Below, piece by piece: positions 30,616-38,013 of a DNA stretch of 64,000 bases. Positions within the stretch are counted from its first letter, which is position 1, and every line of letters begins with the position of its first letter. A program made the translations under genes and the position numbers. This DNA is from Streptomyces sp. BA2 (GTDB lineage: Bacteria > Actinomycetota > Actinomycetes > Streptomycetales > Streptomycetaceae): the NCBI RefSeq assembly GCF_009769735.1, contig NZ_WSRO01000002.1, positions 1,550,001-1,614,000 on the forward strand, in the 5' to 3' direction. The notes beneath the pieces are model-generated. The model saw only the letters and a program-made list of their open reading frames with translations, ran no database searches and had not been told where the DNA came from.

Positions 30616-31578
30616 TCAGCCCTTGCGGGTGTTGACCTCGTCGGTGAGCTGGGGGACAACGTCGAAGAGGTCGCCGACCACGCCGTAGTCGACCAGGTCG
30701 AAGATCGGGGCCTCGGCGTCCTTGTTGATCGCCACGATCGTCTTGGAGGTCTGCATGCCCGCCCGGTGCTGGATCGCGCCCGAGATGCCCGAGGCGATGT
30801 ACAGCTGCGGCGAGACGCTCTTGCCGGTCTGGCCGACCTGGTTGGAGTGCGGGTACCAGCCCGCGTCCACCGCGGCGCGCGAGGCGCCCACGGCCGCGCC
30901 CAGGCTGTCGGCCAGGGACTCGATGAGGTGGAAGTTGTCCGCGCCGTTCACCCCGCGCCCACCGGAGACCACGATCGCGGCCTCGGTCAGCTCCGGACGC
31001 CCGGTCGACTCACGCGGCGTGCGCCCGGTCACCTTGGTGCCGGTGGCCTGCTCCGAGAAGGAGACGGCGAGGGCCTCGACGGCGCCCGCTGCCGGGGCGG
31101 CCTCCACGGCGGCCGAGTTCGGCTTGACCGTGATGACCGGAGTGCCCGTGGAGACACGCGACTTGGTCGAGTAGGACGCGGCGAACGCGGACTGCGTGGC
31201 GACCGGGCCCTCGTCGGAGGCCTCCAGGTCGACGGCGTCGGTGATGATGCCGGACTTGATGCGCACCGCCAGACGGGCGGCGATCTCCTTGCCCTCGGCG
31301 GACGACGGCACCAGCACCGCGGCCGGGGACACCGCGTCGTAGGCGGCCTGCAGCGCGTCCACCTTCGGCACCACCAGGTACTCGGCGAACTCCGGGGCAT
31401 CGGCGGTCAGGACCTTGACCGCACCGTGCTCGGCGAGCGCGGCGGCGGTGTCGGCGGCGCCGTTGCCGAGGGCGACGGCGACGGGCTCGCCGATGCGGCG
31501 GGCCAGCGTGAGCAGCTCAAGGGTGGGCTTGCGGACGGCGCCGTCCACGTGGTCGACGTAGACCAGAACTTCAGCCAT
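30616..31578 (-). CDS. etfA: electron transfer flavoprotein alpha subunit
   Basis: A 320-residue subunit that holds FAD and passes electrons from acyl-CoA dehydrogenases to the respiratory chain. The C-terminal FAD domain has [20 protein letters not shown] and [15 protein letters not shown], nearly invariant in EtfA, and it ends shortly after. It follows etfB by 59 bases on the same strand, so they form one operon. The acyl-CoA dehydrogenase at 47 kb is a possible electron donor. Confidence 0.96.
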   Translation of the reverse strand: MAEVLVYVDHVDGAVRKPTLELLTLARRIGEPVAVALGNGAADTAAALAEHGAVKVLTADAPEFAEYLVVPKVDALQAAYDAVSPAAVLVPSSAEGKEIAARLAVRIKSGIITDAVDLEASDEGPVATQSAFAASYSTKSRVSTGTPVITVKPNSAAVEAAPAAGAVEALAVSFSEQATGTKVTGRTPRESTGRPELTEAAIVVSGGRGVNGADNFHLIESLADSLGAAVGASRAAVDAGWYPHSNQVGQTGKSVSPQLYIASGISGAIQHRAGMQTSKTIVAINKDAEAPIFDLVDYGVVGDLFDVVPQLTDEVNTRKG

Positions 31579-31637
31579 GGGACTTCAATCTCCTGCGGTT
31601 ACGAAGAAGTTGGGCGGATTTCAGGGGTGGCTGAAGC

Positions 31638-32423
31638 TCAGATGAACTTCTGGCCCGCGAGGAACTCGGCGAGCTGCTTGCCGCCCTCGCCCTCGTCCTT
31701 GACGATCGTGCCCGCGGTGCGCGCGGGACGCTCGGTGGCCGATTCGACCTTCGTCCAGGCACCCTCCAGGCCCACTTCCTCGGCTTCCAGGCCGAGGTCG
31801 GAGAGGTCCCAGGACTCCACCGGCTTCTTCTTGGCGGCCATGATGCCCTTGAAGGACGGGTAACGCGCCTCGCCCGACTGGTCGGTGACCGACACGACGG
31901 CGGGCAGCGAGGCCTCCAGCTGCTCGGAGGCGGCGTCGCCGTCGCGACGGCCCTTGACGACACCGTCCTCGACGGAGACCTCGGAGAGCAGCGTGACCTG
32001 CGGGACGCCGAGGCGCTCGGCGAGGAGCGCGGGGACCACACCGGCGGTGCCGTCGGTGGACGCCATACCGGAGATCACCAGGTCGTAACCGGCCTTCTCG
32101 ATCGCCTTGGCCAGGACGAGCGAGGTGCCGATGATGTCGGTGCCGTGCAGGTCGTCGTCCTCGACGTGGATCGCCTTGTCGGCGCCCATGGACAGCGCCT
32201 TGCGCAGCGCGTCCTTGGCGTCCTCAGGACCCACCGTCAGCACGGTGATCTCCGCGTCGTCCGCCTCGTCGGCAATCTGCAGGGCCTGCTCGACCGCGTA
32301 CTCGTCGAGCTCCGACAGCAGGCCGTCCACGTCGTCACGGTCGACGGTCAGGTCATCGGCGAAGTGCCGGTCGCCGGTGGCGTCAGGCACGTACTTCACG
32401 GTGACAACGATCCTCAAGCTCAC
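31638..32423 (-). CDS. etfB: electron transfer flavoprotein beta subunit
   Basis: A 261-residue partner of EtfA carrying AMP. Typical segments are VVTVKYVPD at the start, SELDEYAVEQALQIAD, ITVLTVGPEDAKDALRKALSMGADKAIHV and GMASTDGTAGVVPALLAERLG. GTG start at 32423 with GGAGAG eight bases before. It is the first gene of the etfBA operon. Confidence 0.96.
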   Translation of the reverse strand: MSLRIVVTVKYVPDATGDRHFADDLTVDRDDVDGLLSELDEYAVEQALQIADEADDAEITVLTVGPEDAKDALRKALSMGADKAIHVEDDDLHGTDIIGTSLVLAKAIEKAGYDLVISGMASTDGTAGVVPALLAERLGVPQVTLLSEVSVEDGVVKGRRDGDAASEQLEASLPAVVSVTDQSGEARYPSFKGIMAAKKKPVESWDLSDLGLEAEEVGLEGAWTKVESATERPARTAGTIVKDEGEGGKQLAEFLAGQKFI

Positions 32424-32551
32424 GCCGGCTCTCCTACTGCATCGTCTTTACTGGGCTGCTGCCTTGCTCTGGCCACTGCCTTCTTGCAGGCAGCATAGGC
32501 GCCTGAAGGGGCGGATCCCGGTCGGGGCGGCCCGCGCTCCGACCAGAATAT

Positions 32552-32563
32552 TACTCGCCAGTA
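32552..32563. promoter_or_regulatory. candidate fatty-acid-regulator-type operator before etfBA
   Basis: TACTCGCCAGTA is a near-palindrome (TACT/AGTA arms, one inner mismatch) flanked by A+T-rich AATATT, about 130 bases before etfB. TACT-n4-AGTA-like sites are used by some TetR/FadR-type beta-oxidation regulators, but assignment here is inference. Confidence 0.35.
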
Positions 32564-32653
32564 CACCCAGTACATTCCCACTAAGCAAGCGCTTTGAACT
32601 GTGACCTTCCCAACGCTCCGTAATCGGGCGCGGAGCGGGGCATTCGGGAACTC

Positions 32654-33163
32654 TCAGTCGCGCAGCGCGTTGAAGCGCCCTTGGTGGTAGAGCAGCGGCC
32701 GGCCGGCGCCCGCGGGGTCGCCCACCACCGCCTCCGCGAGAACGATCCGGTGGTCACCGGCGGGCACGCGCGCCGCGACCCTGCAGACCAGCCAGGCCAG
32801 CGTGCCATCCAGCACCGGGACCCCCTCGGGCCCCTCGTACCAGCGCGTGCCCCCGCCGAAGCGGTCGGCGCCGCTGCGCGCGAACGTCGTGGCGAGGTCG
32901 AGCTGGTGCTCGCCGAGTATGTGGACGCCGACGTGTTCGGCCTCGGAGACCGCGGGCCAGCTGGAAGCCCCCGTACCGATGCCGAACGAGAGCATCGGGG
33001 GCTCGGCGGAGACCGAGACCAGCGAGGTGGCGGTGAAGCCGACGGGCCCGGAGCGGCCCTGAGCGGTGATCACAGCGACCCCCGCCGCGTGCTGCCGGAA
33101 GACGGAGCGCAGGAGGTCGGGGGAGGCGAGCTGGGGAGTGCGGAGATCGGGCGTGGCCGTCAT
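32654..33163 (-). CDS. flavin reductase family protein
   Basis: A 169-residue NAD(P)H:flavin oxidoreductase-like protein that would supply reduced FMN to a partner monooxygenase. Family marks are FRQHAAGVAVITAQG, GPVGFTATSLVSVSAEPPMLSFGI, HVGVHILGEHQLDLATTFA and the late GDHRIVLAEAV. ATG 33163 is chosen with AAGGA seven bases before. Just 43 bases upstream on the same strand ends a 26-codon leader-peptide frame, so expression may depend on its translation. No monooxygenase is adjacent; the LLM enzyme at 41 kb is a conceivable user. Confidence 0.87.
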   Translation of the reverse strand: MTATPDLRTPQLASPDLLRSVFRQHAAGVAVITAQGRSGPVGFTATSLVSVSAEPPMLSFGIGTGASSWPAVSEAEHVGVHILGEHQLDLATTFARSGADRFGGGTRWYEGPEGVPVLDGTLAWLVCRVAARVPAGDHRIVLAEAVVGDPAGAGRPLLYHQGRFNALRD

Positions 33164-33206
33164 GGAATTGTCCTTCTGCAGGAGGTACGAGCGGTTCCGT
33201 GGCTGC

Positions 33207-33287
33207 TCAGCAGCCCGGACAGCGCGCACTTGCATGACGGGCGAGGTCCACGTGGACGCGCTCGTAGAGAAGGAGCTCCGGAGGCAT
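33207..33287 (-). CDS. short leader peptide with Cys-ended tail
   Basis: A 26-codon frame, ATG 33287, with GGAG-type purine-rich sequence just before (TCCGGAG on the opposite strand is complementary to CTCC; purines here are modest). It ends VHVDLARHASARCPGC. I recall that Streptomyces carries a family annotated as putative leader peptides with an H-V-D-L-x-R ... C ending, usually in front of sulphur or flavin metabolism genes. Its stop lies 43 bases before the flavin reductase. The two terminal Cys codons could let cysteine (charged tRNA-Cys) supply control ribosome movement and downstream expression. That mechanism is inference. Confidence 0.6.
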   Translation of the reverse strand: MPPELLLYERVHVDLARHASARCPGC

Positions 33288-33416
33288 GGGAGCAGGCTGG
33301 CGATAGATGCGGGGCGCAGTCAAGTCCGTTCCGCGATGTGAAATATGTGAAATATGCGAAAGACGTCCCTGGGTCATTCCCTGGGTCATGCCCCTCCTCC
33401 CCCGTGCCCCTGGATC

Positions 33417-33755
33417 TCACACGGCCTTGCCGAGGGCGGCGATCACATCGACCTTGCGTGGCTGCCCGGCCGCGCGCAGCACGACCCGTCCGTCCGCGTC
33501 GAGGACCAGCACGGTCGGCGTCTTGAGGACGCGCAGGTCCCGTACGAGATCGAGTTCCGCCTCGGCGTCGATCTCCACGTGGGAGACGCCGGGGACCATT
33601 TCAGCCACCTCGGACAGGACGCGACGCGTCGCACGGCAGGGCTGGCAGAAGGCGCTGGAGAACTGCACGAGCGTGGCGCGCTCCCCCAGTCCGTACCCCG
33701 CCCATGTGTCCGGCGCCGGTGTATCGAGCCGGTCTCCCGTCTCGCGTATCCGCAC
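33417..33755 (-). CDS. thioredoxin-family protein
   Basis: A 112-residue protein with a thioredoxin fold. The redox site is FSSAFCQPCRATRRVL (C-x-x-C), followed by VEIDAEAELDLVRDLRVLKTPTVLVLD with the conserved cis-Pro, then a final helix. The CQPC active site differs from CGPC of true thioredoxins, so the redox potential may be different. GTG 33755 has GGGAGG five bases before, clearly better than a TTG 10 codons upstream. It is divergent from the acyltransferase gene. No signal peptide is seen, so it is cytosolic. Confidence 0.85.
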   Translation of the reverse strand: MRIRETGDRLDTPAPDTWAGYGLGERATLVQFSSAFCQPCRATRRVLSEVAEMVPGVSHVEIDAEAELDLVRDLRVLKTPTVLVLDADGRVVLRAAGQPRKVDVIAALGKAV

Positions 33756-33978
33756 GTCAGCCTCCCGCCCCGCGTCATGATCCAACCGTCCTCGGCTTCA
33801 GCGTCCTGGCGCCCGCGAACATTCCCAACGTGACGAGAATCTCGCGCCCGCCGGGCACGATGGGTGGCCAGCCGTCCGTTCTTGGGGCACGATCTGCGCA
33901 ACGCCGAAAAACCTACGGCGGCGTAACTTCCCGCCGGGAACCCCCTCCCCAGGCAGAAACGAAGGGTCATCCCCACCC

Positions 33979-34707
33979 ATGGCAGAGCTTGTCTACCGTC
34001 CGGTCATCGGTGCCGCGAAAACCCTGTTCAAGGCATGGGACCTGAAGATCGACTGCAAGGGCTCGGAGAACATCCCTCGCACCGGCGGCGCGGTGCTGGT
34101 CAGCAACCACATCAGCTATCTCGACTTCATCTTCGACGGCCTCGCGGCCCTGCCGCAGAAGCGTCTGGTGCGCTTCATGGCCAAGGAGTCGGTGTTCCGG
34201 CACAAGATCTCCGGCCCCCTGATGCGCGGGATGAAGCACATTCCCGTCGACCGCAAGCAGGGCGAGGCGGCCTACCAGCACGCGCTCGACTCGCTGCGCT
34301 CCGGGGAGATCATCGGCGTCTTCCCCGAGGCGACGATCTCTCCGTCGTTCACGCTGAAGTCCTTCAAGTCGGGGGCCGCGCGCATGGCGCAGGAGGCCGG
34401 GGTCCCGCTGATCCCGATGGCCCTGTGGGGCACGCAGCGGCTGTGGACCAAGGGGCAGCCGCGCAACTTCAAGCGCAGCCACATCCCGATCACGATCCGG
34501 GTCGGTGAGCCGCTCGAGGCTCCCAAGGACCAGTTCGCGGGCGCGATCACCAGGCGCCTTCGTGAGCGCTGCCAGGAGCTCCTCGAAGCCGCGCAGCGCG
34601 CCTATCCCGTACGCCCCAAGGGCCCGGACGACACCTGGTGGATGCCGGCGCACCTCGGCGGCACCGCGCCGACTCCGGCCGAGGTGAAGGCCGCCGAGGC
34701 GAGCTGA
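33979..34707 (+). CDS. lysophospholipid (1-acylglycerol-3-phosphate) acyltransferase family protein
   Basis: A 242-residue PlsC-type acyltransferase. The catalytic motif is NHISYLD (H-x4-D), followed by RFMAKESVFRH, the glycerophosphate-binding VFPEATIS in place of the usual FPEGTRS, and VPLIPMALWGTQRLW. It would transfer an acyl chain to a lysophospholipid or related alcohol at the membrane. The E-A-T variant is common in actinobacterial members. ATG 33979 follows the purine-rich GAAGGGTCATC. It converges with the B3/4 gene, five bases apart. Confidence 0.88.
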   Translation: MAELVYRPVIGAAKTLFKAWDLKIDCKGSENIPRTGGAVLVSNHISYLDFIFDGLAALPQKRLVRFMAKESVFRHKISGPLMRGMKHIPVDRKQGEAAYQHALDSLRSGEIIGVFPEATISPSFTLKSFKSGAARMAQEAGVPLIPMALWGTQRLWTKGQPRNFKRSHIPITIRVGEPLEAPKDQFAGAITRRLRERCQELLEAAQRAYPVRPKGPDDTWWMPAHLGGTAPTPAEVKAAEAS

Positions 34708-34712
34708 ATCGA

Positions 34713-35420
34713 TTACTCCGGGCGCTCGGACGCCCGCTCCGGCGCGCGGACGGTGATCCGCGCGCCGGGGCTGAACTTCGCGAGCAGCTCGGCCAGTTCG
34801 GCGCCCGCCTCCTCGACGCCGGAGTCCGGCCCCATCCCCTCAAGGAGGAAGATGGCGTTGACCGACTCCTCCGTGAGGCGGGTGCGCGGCCCCTGGCGCC
34901 AGTTCCAGCGGCGGCAGGTGACGCCCTCGTCGTCGCACCACACGACCTCGCCCGCGTCCGGGTGCTCGACGGCCCGCTCCCCGGCGGCCATGGTGACGAA
35001 GTCCTCCGTGCCGTCGGCCCGCACCAGGCGCATGCCGCCCTTGATGTGGTCCAGATCCTCACCGCCGACCGGGATCAGGTGGGCGACGCTGATCGCGTTG
35101 TAGACGTCGACGAGGGTGTTGATCCGCGGCAGGCCGCCGTCGGCGAGGGCGCGCTTGGCCAGCGCCTCTGCGGAGTTGCGCGTGCGGGACGGCTTCGCGC
35201 CGAAGGCGGTGTACGCCGCGCGCCAGGCCACCATGTGCGGGTCCTCATGCGGGGCGCGGCCGTCGAGCCGCTCCGCGAGGCGGCGCGCGGCCTCGTCGAG
35301 GAGGGCCGAGGTCTCGTCGGTGCTCGGGCCGTTGACGAGCCCGTGGGCCTCGATGGCCACGTGGGTGAAGCCGGGCGCGAGGGCGCGCACTTCGTCGGTC
35401 ACGGTGATCTGGAAGGTCAT
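34713..35420 (-). CDS. B3/4 domain-containing protein (PheT-like editing fold)
   Basis: A 235-residue stand-alone copy of the B3/B4 domain of phenylalanyl-tRNA synthetase beta. Recognisable stretches are MVAWRAAYTAFGAKPSRTRNS, LPRINTLVDVYNAISVAHLIPVGGEDLD and WNWRQGPRTRLTEE. In PheRS this domain clears Tyr-tRNA(Phe); free-standing copies may act on mischarged tRNA or on unrelated small molecules, and no function is settled. Start ATG 35420. It lies 28 bases after the transglutaminase-like gene on the same strand, so they may be cotranscribed. Confidence 0.83.
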   Translation of the reverse strand: MTFQITVTDEVRALAPGFTHVAIEAHGLVNGPSTDETSALLDEAARRLAERLDGRAPHEDPHMVAWRAAYTAFGAKPSRTRNSAEALAKRALADGGLPRINTLVDVYNAISVAHLIPVGGEDLDHIKGGMRLVRADGTEDFVTMAAGERAVEHPDAGEVVWCDDEGVTCRRWNWRQGPRTRLTEESVNAIFLLEGMGPDSGVEEAGAELAELLAKFSPGARITVRAPERASERPE

Positions 35421-35448
35421 CGTCTGCCTTGCGTTCGGGTGCGGCGGT

Positions 35449-36042
35449 TCAGAGTGTGTCGGGGAGGTGCTCCCACAGGTACGGCCGGTCCGGAGCGTCT
35501 TTCAGGGCGCGGAGGACCACCGGGTGCGGTACATCAAAGAGTACCGGATAGTCCATCTCACTGGACTCCACATCCGCCACGAAGGCCAGCCGTTCCCCGT
35601 CGAGGGAGAACTGGGCGTCGATTCCGGGTTTGTTCCCACGGGGGTCCTGCCGATGCCAGGCTCCCCGGAAACGGACCGCGACGAGACCGTGTACGCAGTA
35701 CCCCGTACCCGCGTCGTACGCCAGCCGCTGATAGCAGAGCGCGGTGGGGATGTCCTCGGCGCGCAGCAGCGCGGCGAGCGCGTGGGCCTTGGCGTGACAG
35801 ATGCCGGTGCGCTGTTCAAGGACGTCGGAGGCGCGCCACGTCACGCGCAGATCGCCACTGTCGGCGGAGTGCGGGATGGCGTCCCGAACGAACTCGTAGG
35901 CCGCGCGGGCGTATGCGTATGAATCCTCGGCCTGCGCGGCGATGCGTGCGGCCGTCTCGCGTACGAGCGGATGGTGGTGATCGATGACGTCGTCGGCGGC
36001 CAAGTAGGCGGACAGGTCAGGGGTTTCCTGGGTCAGCTGCAT
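35449..36042 (-). CDS. transglutaminase-like cysteine-fold protein
   Basis: A 197-residue cytosolic protein with the transglutaminase/protease-like triad: RTGICHAKAHALAALLRA (Cys), YCVHGLVAVRF (His) and WHRQDPRGNK (Asp). Small stand-alone members are usually of unknown function and may hydrolyse amides. ATG 36042 is used; longer reading upstream would run through the inverted repeat at 36060-36101. It has an interrupted palindromic control region of its own and may lead a two-gene unit with the B3/4 gene. Confidence 0.82.
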   Translation of the reverse strand: MQLTQETPDLSAYLAADDVIDHHHPLVRETAARIAAQAEDSYAYARAAYEFVRDAIPHSADSGDLRVTWRASDVLEQRTGICHAKAHALAALLRAEDIPTALCYQRLAYDAGTGYCVHGLVAVRFRGAWHRQDPRGNKPGIDAQFSLDGERLAFVADVESSEMDYPVLFDVPHPVVLRALKDAPDRPYLWEHLPDTL

Positions 36043-36059
36043 GCCACGGGAGCATAGAA

Positions 36060-36101
36060 ATGCGATCGACCGCACGTCAATGCTTTTACGGTCGACCGCA
36101 T
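36060..36101. promoter_or_regulatory. inverted repeat upstream of the transglutaminase-like gene
   Basis: ATGCGATCGACCGC and ACGGTCGACCGCAT are inverted copies (12 of 14 positions matching) around the less G+C-rich CAATGCTTTTA. Each arm is itself nearly palindromic around TCGA, so one or two regulator dimers could bind. It lies 18 bases before the start codon. Confidence 0.5.
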
Positions 36102-36128
36102 ACCTATGCAGCAAGATGAAGGTGTCGG

Positions 36129-37250
36129 CTAGCGCGCCATCTCCTCCTTGAGCGCCGCGACGAAGCCGTCCACGTCCTCCTCGCGCGTGTCGAACGCGCA
36201 CATCCAGCGGACGTCGCCCGCCGCCTCGTCCCAGAAGTAGAAGCGGTACTGCTTCTGCAGCCGCTCGCTCACGTCGTGCGGAAGCCGCGCGAAGACAGCG
36301 TTGGCCTGCACCGGGTAGAGGATCTCCACGCCGTGGACGGCGCGCACGCCCTCCGCCAGGCGCTGCGCCATCTCGTTCGCGTGCCGGGCGTTGCGCAGCC
36401 AGAGGTCCTTGGCGAGCAGGGCCTCCAACTGCACCGACACGAAACGCATCTTGGAGGCGAGCTGCATGGACATCTTGCGCAGGTGCTTCATGTGGCTGAC
36501 GGCGTCCTGGTTGAGGACGACGACGGCCTCCCCGAAGAGCGCGCCGTTCTTCGTGCCGCCCAGGGACAGGATGTCCACGCCGACCGCGTTCGTGAACGTC
36601 CGCATGGGGACGTCGAGAGAGGCAGCGGCGTTCGATATGCGCGAGCCGTCGAGGTGCACCTTCATGCCGAGGCCATGCGCGTGGTCGCAGATGGCGCGGA
36701 TCTCGTCGGGCGTGTAGAGCGTGCCCAGTTCGGTGTTCTGCGCGATCGAGACGACCTGCGGCATCGCCCGGTGCTCGTCGTCCCAGCCGAACGCCTGCTT
36801 GTCGATCAGCTCGGGCGTGAGCTTGCCGTCGGGTGTCGGCACCGTGAGCAGCTTCAGGCCGCCCATGCGCTCGGGGGCGCCGCCCTCGTCCACGTGGATG
36901 TGCGCGGACTCGGCGCAGATCACCGCGCCCCAGCGGTCGGTGATCGCCTGGAGCGCAACGACGTTGGCCCCTGTGCCGTTGAAGACCGGGAACGCCTCGG
37001 CCGTGGGGCCGAAGTGTCCGCGGATGACCTGCTGGAGGTTGGCCGTGTAGTCGTCCTCGCCGTACGCGATCTGGTGACCGCCGTTGGCGAGGGCGATGGC
37101 GGCGAGCACCTCCGGGTGGGCGCCCGCGTAGTTGTCGCTCGCGAACCCCCGTACGTCCGGGTCGTGGTGACGGCGCGCGTCGGTCTTCGGAGGGTTCACC
37201 GTCTTCGGAGGGTTCACGGCTTCTCTGTCGCGGGTGTCGCGAGCGGTCAC
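36129..37250 (-). CDS. threonine aldolase family protein (beta-eliminating lyase fold)
   Basis: A 373-residue fold-type I PLP enzyme close to low-specificity L-threonine aldolase. Marks are GFASDNYAGAHPEVLAAI, the HVDEGG stretch, VHLDGSRISNAAASL and the PLP lysine in ILSLGGTKNGALFGEAV. It would cleave threonine or allo-threonine to glycine and acetaldehyde, or act on a related beta-hydroxy amino acid. GTG 37250 overlaps the SDR stop as GTGA. The N-terminus holds a doubled N-P-P-K-T (18-base direct repeat at about 37192-37226), so a GTG further in could also start the protein. Part of the DUF6421-SDR-aldolase operon. Confidence 0.9.
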   Translation of the reverse strand: MTARDTRDREAVNPPKTVNPPKTDARRHHDPDVRGFASDNYAGAHPEVLAAIALANGGHQIAYGEDDYTANLQQVIRGHFGPTAEAFPVFNGTGANVVALQAITDRWGAVICAESAHIHVDEGGAPERMGGLKLLTVPTPDGKLTPELIDKQAFGWDDEHRAMPQVVSIAQNTELGTLYTPDEIRAICDHAHGLGMKVHLDGSRISNAAASLDVPMRTFTNAVGVDILSLGGTKNGALFGEAVVVLNQDAVSHMKHLRKMSMQLASKMRFVSVQLEALLAKDLWLRNARHANEMAQRLAEGVRAVHGVEILYPVQANAVFARLPHDVSERLQKQYRFYFWDEAAGDVRWMCAFDTREEDVDGFVAALKEEMAR

Positions 37251-37987
37251 GGCTTCTCGGTCAGCCACAGGCGGGTTCCGTTCACTTCTCCGGCGGGCCG
37301 CTCCCAGACTCCGGCGATGGCCTCGGCCAGCTCCTTGACGTCCGTGAAGCCCGCGAACTTCGCGTTGGGCCGCTCCGCGCGCATCGCGTCGTGCACCAGC
37401 GCCTTGACCACCAGGATGGCAGCCGCCGACCTCGGGCCCTGCTCGCCCCCCGACTTCCGGAAGGCATCGCCGAGGGCGAGGGTCCAGGCCTCGGCGGCGG
37501 CCTTCGAGGCGGAGTACGCCGCGTTGCCCGCCGTCGGCTTGGAGGCGCCGGCCGCGCTGATCAGGAGATAGCGGCCGCGGTCGCTGCGCTGCAGGCCGTC
37601 CTGGAAGGCGAGCGAGGTGTGCTGCACGGTGCGGATCAGGAGCTTCTCGAGCAGCTCCCAGTCGGCGAGGTCGGTCTCGGCGAAGGTGGCGCTGCCGCGC
37701 CAGCCGCCGACGAGGTGGACCAGGCCGTCGATCCGCCCGAACTCCTTCTCGGTGCGGGTGGCCCACTCCCGGGTCGCGTCGAGGTCCAGGAGGTCGACCG
37801 TGTCGCCTATGACGGTGGCCCCGCCGTGCGCGTACCGCGCGGCGTCCACGGCCTCCGCCAGGCGGGCCGCGTCGGCGTCGGACGCCACGACCGTGGCACC
37901 GGCCTCCGCGAGCCTCAGCAGTGTGGCACGGCCCGCAGGACCGGCTGCCCCCGCGACCGCGACCACGGCTCCATCGAGTGCGGACAT
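37247..37987 (-). CDS. SDR-family oxidoreductase
   Basis: A 246-residue short-chain dehydrogenase. Cofactor binding is at VVAVAGAAGPAGRATLLRLAEAGATVVASDAD (a variant of TGxxxGxG), with the catalytic Ser in LLISAAGAS and Y-x-x-x-K in AAYSASKAAAEAW. ATG 37987 has GGAGG nine bases before. A start 10 codons earlier would overlap the DUF6421 stop (ATGA) and is an alternative. The stop overlaps the threonine aldolase start. The Asp after the second strand (ASDAD) favours NAD. Confidence 0.88.
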   Translation of the reverse strand: MSALDGAVVAVAGAAGPAGRATLLRLAEAGATVVASDADAARLAEAVDAARYAHGGATVIGDTVDLLDLDATREWATRTEKEFGRIDGLVHLVGGWRGSATFAETDLADWELLEKLLIRTVQHTSLAFQDGLQRSDRGRYLLISAAGASKPTAGNAAYSASKAAAEAWTLALGDAFRKSGGEQGPRSAAAILVVKALVHDAMRAERPNAKFAGFTDVKELAEAIAGVWERPAGEVNGTRLWLTEKP

Positions 37988-38013
37988 CGTCCTCGCCTCC
38001 TTGGTGCGGTCGC

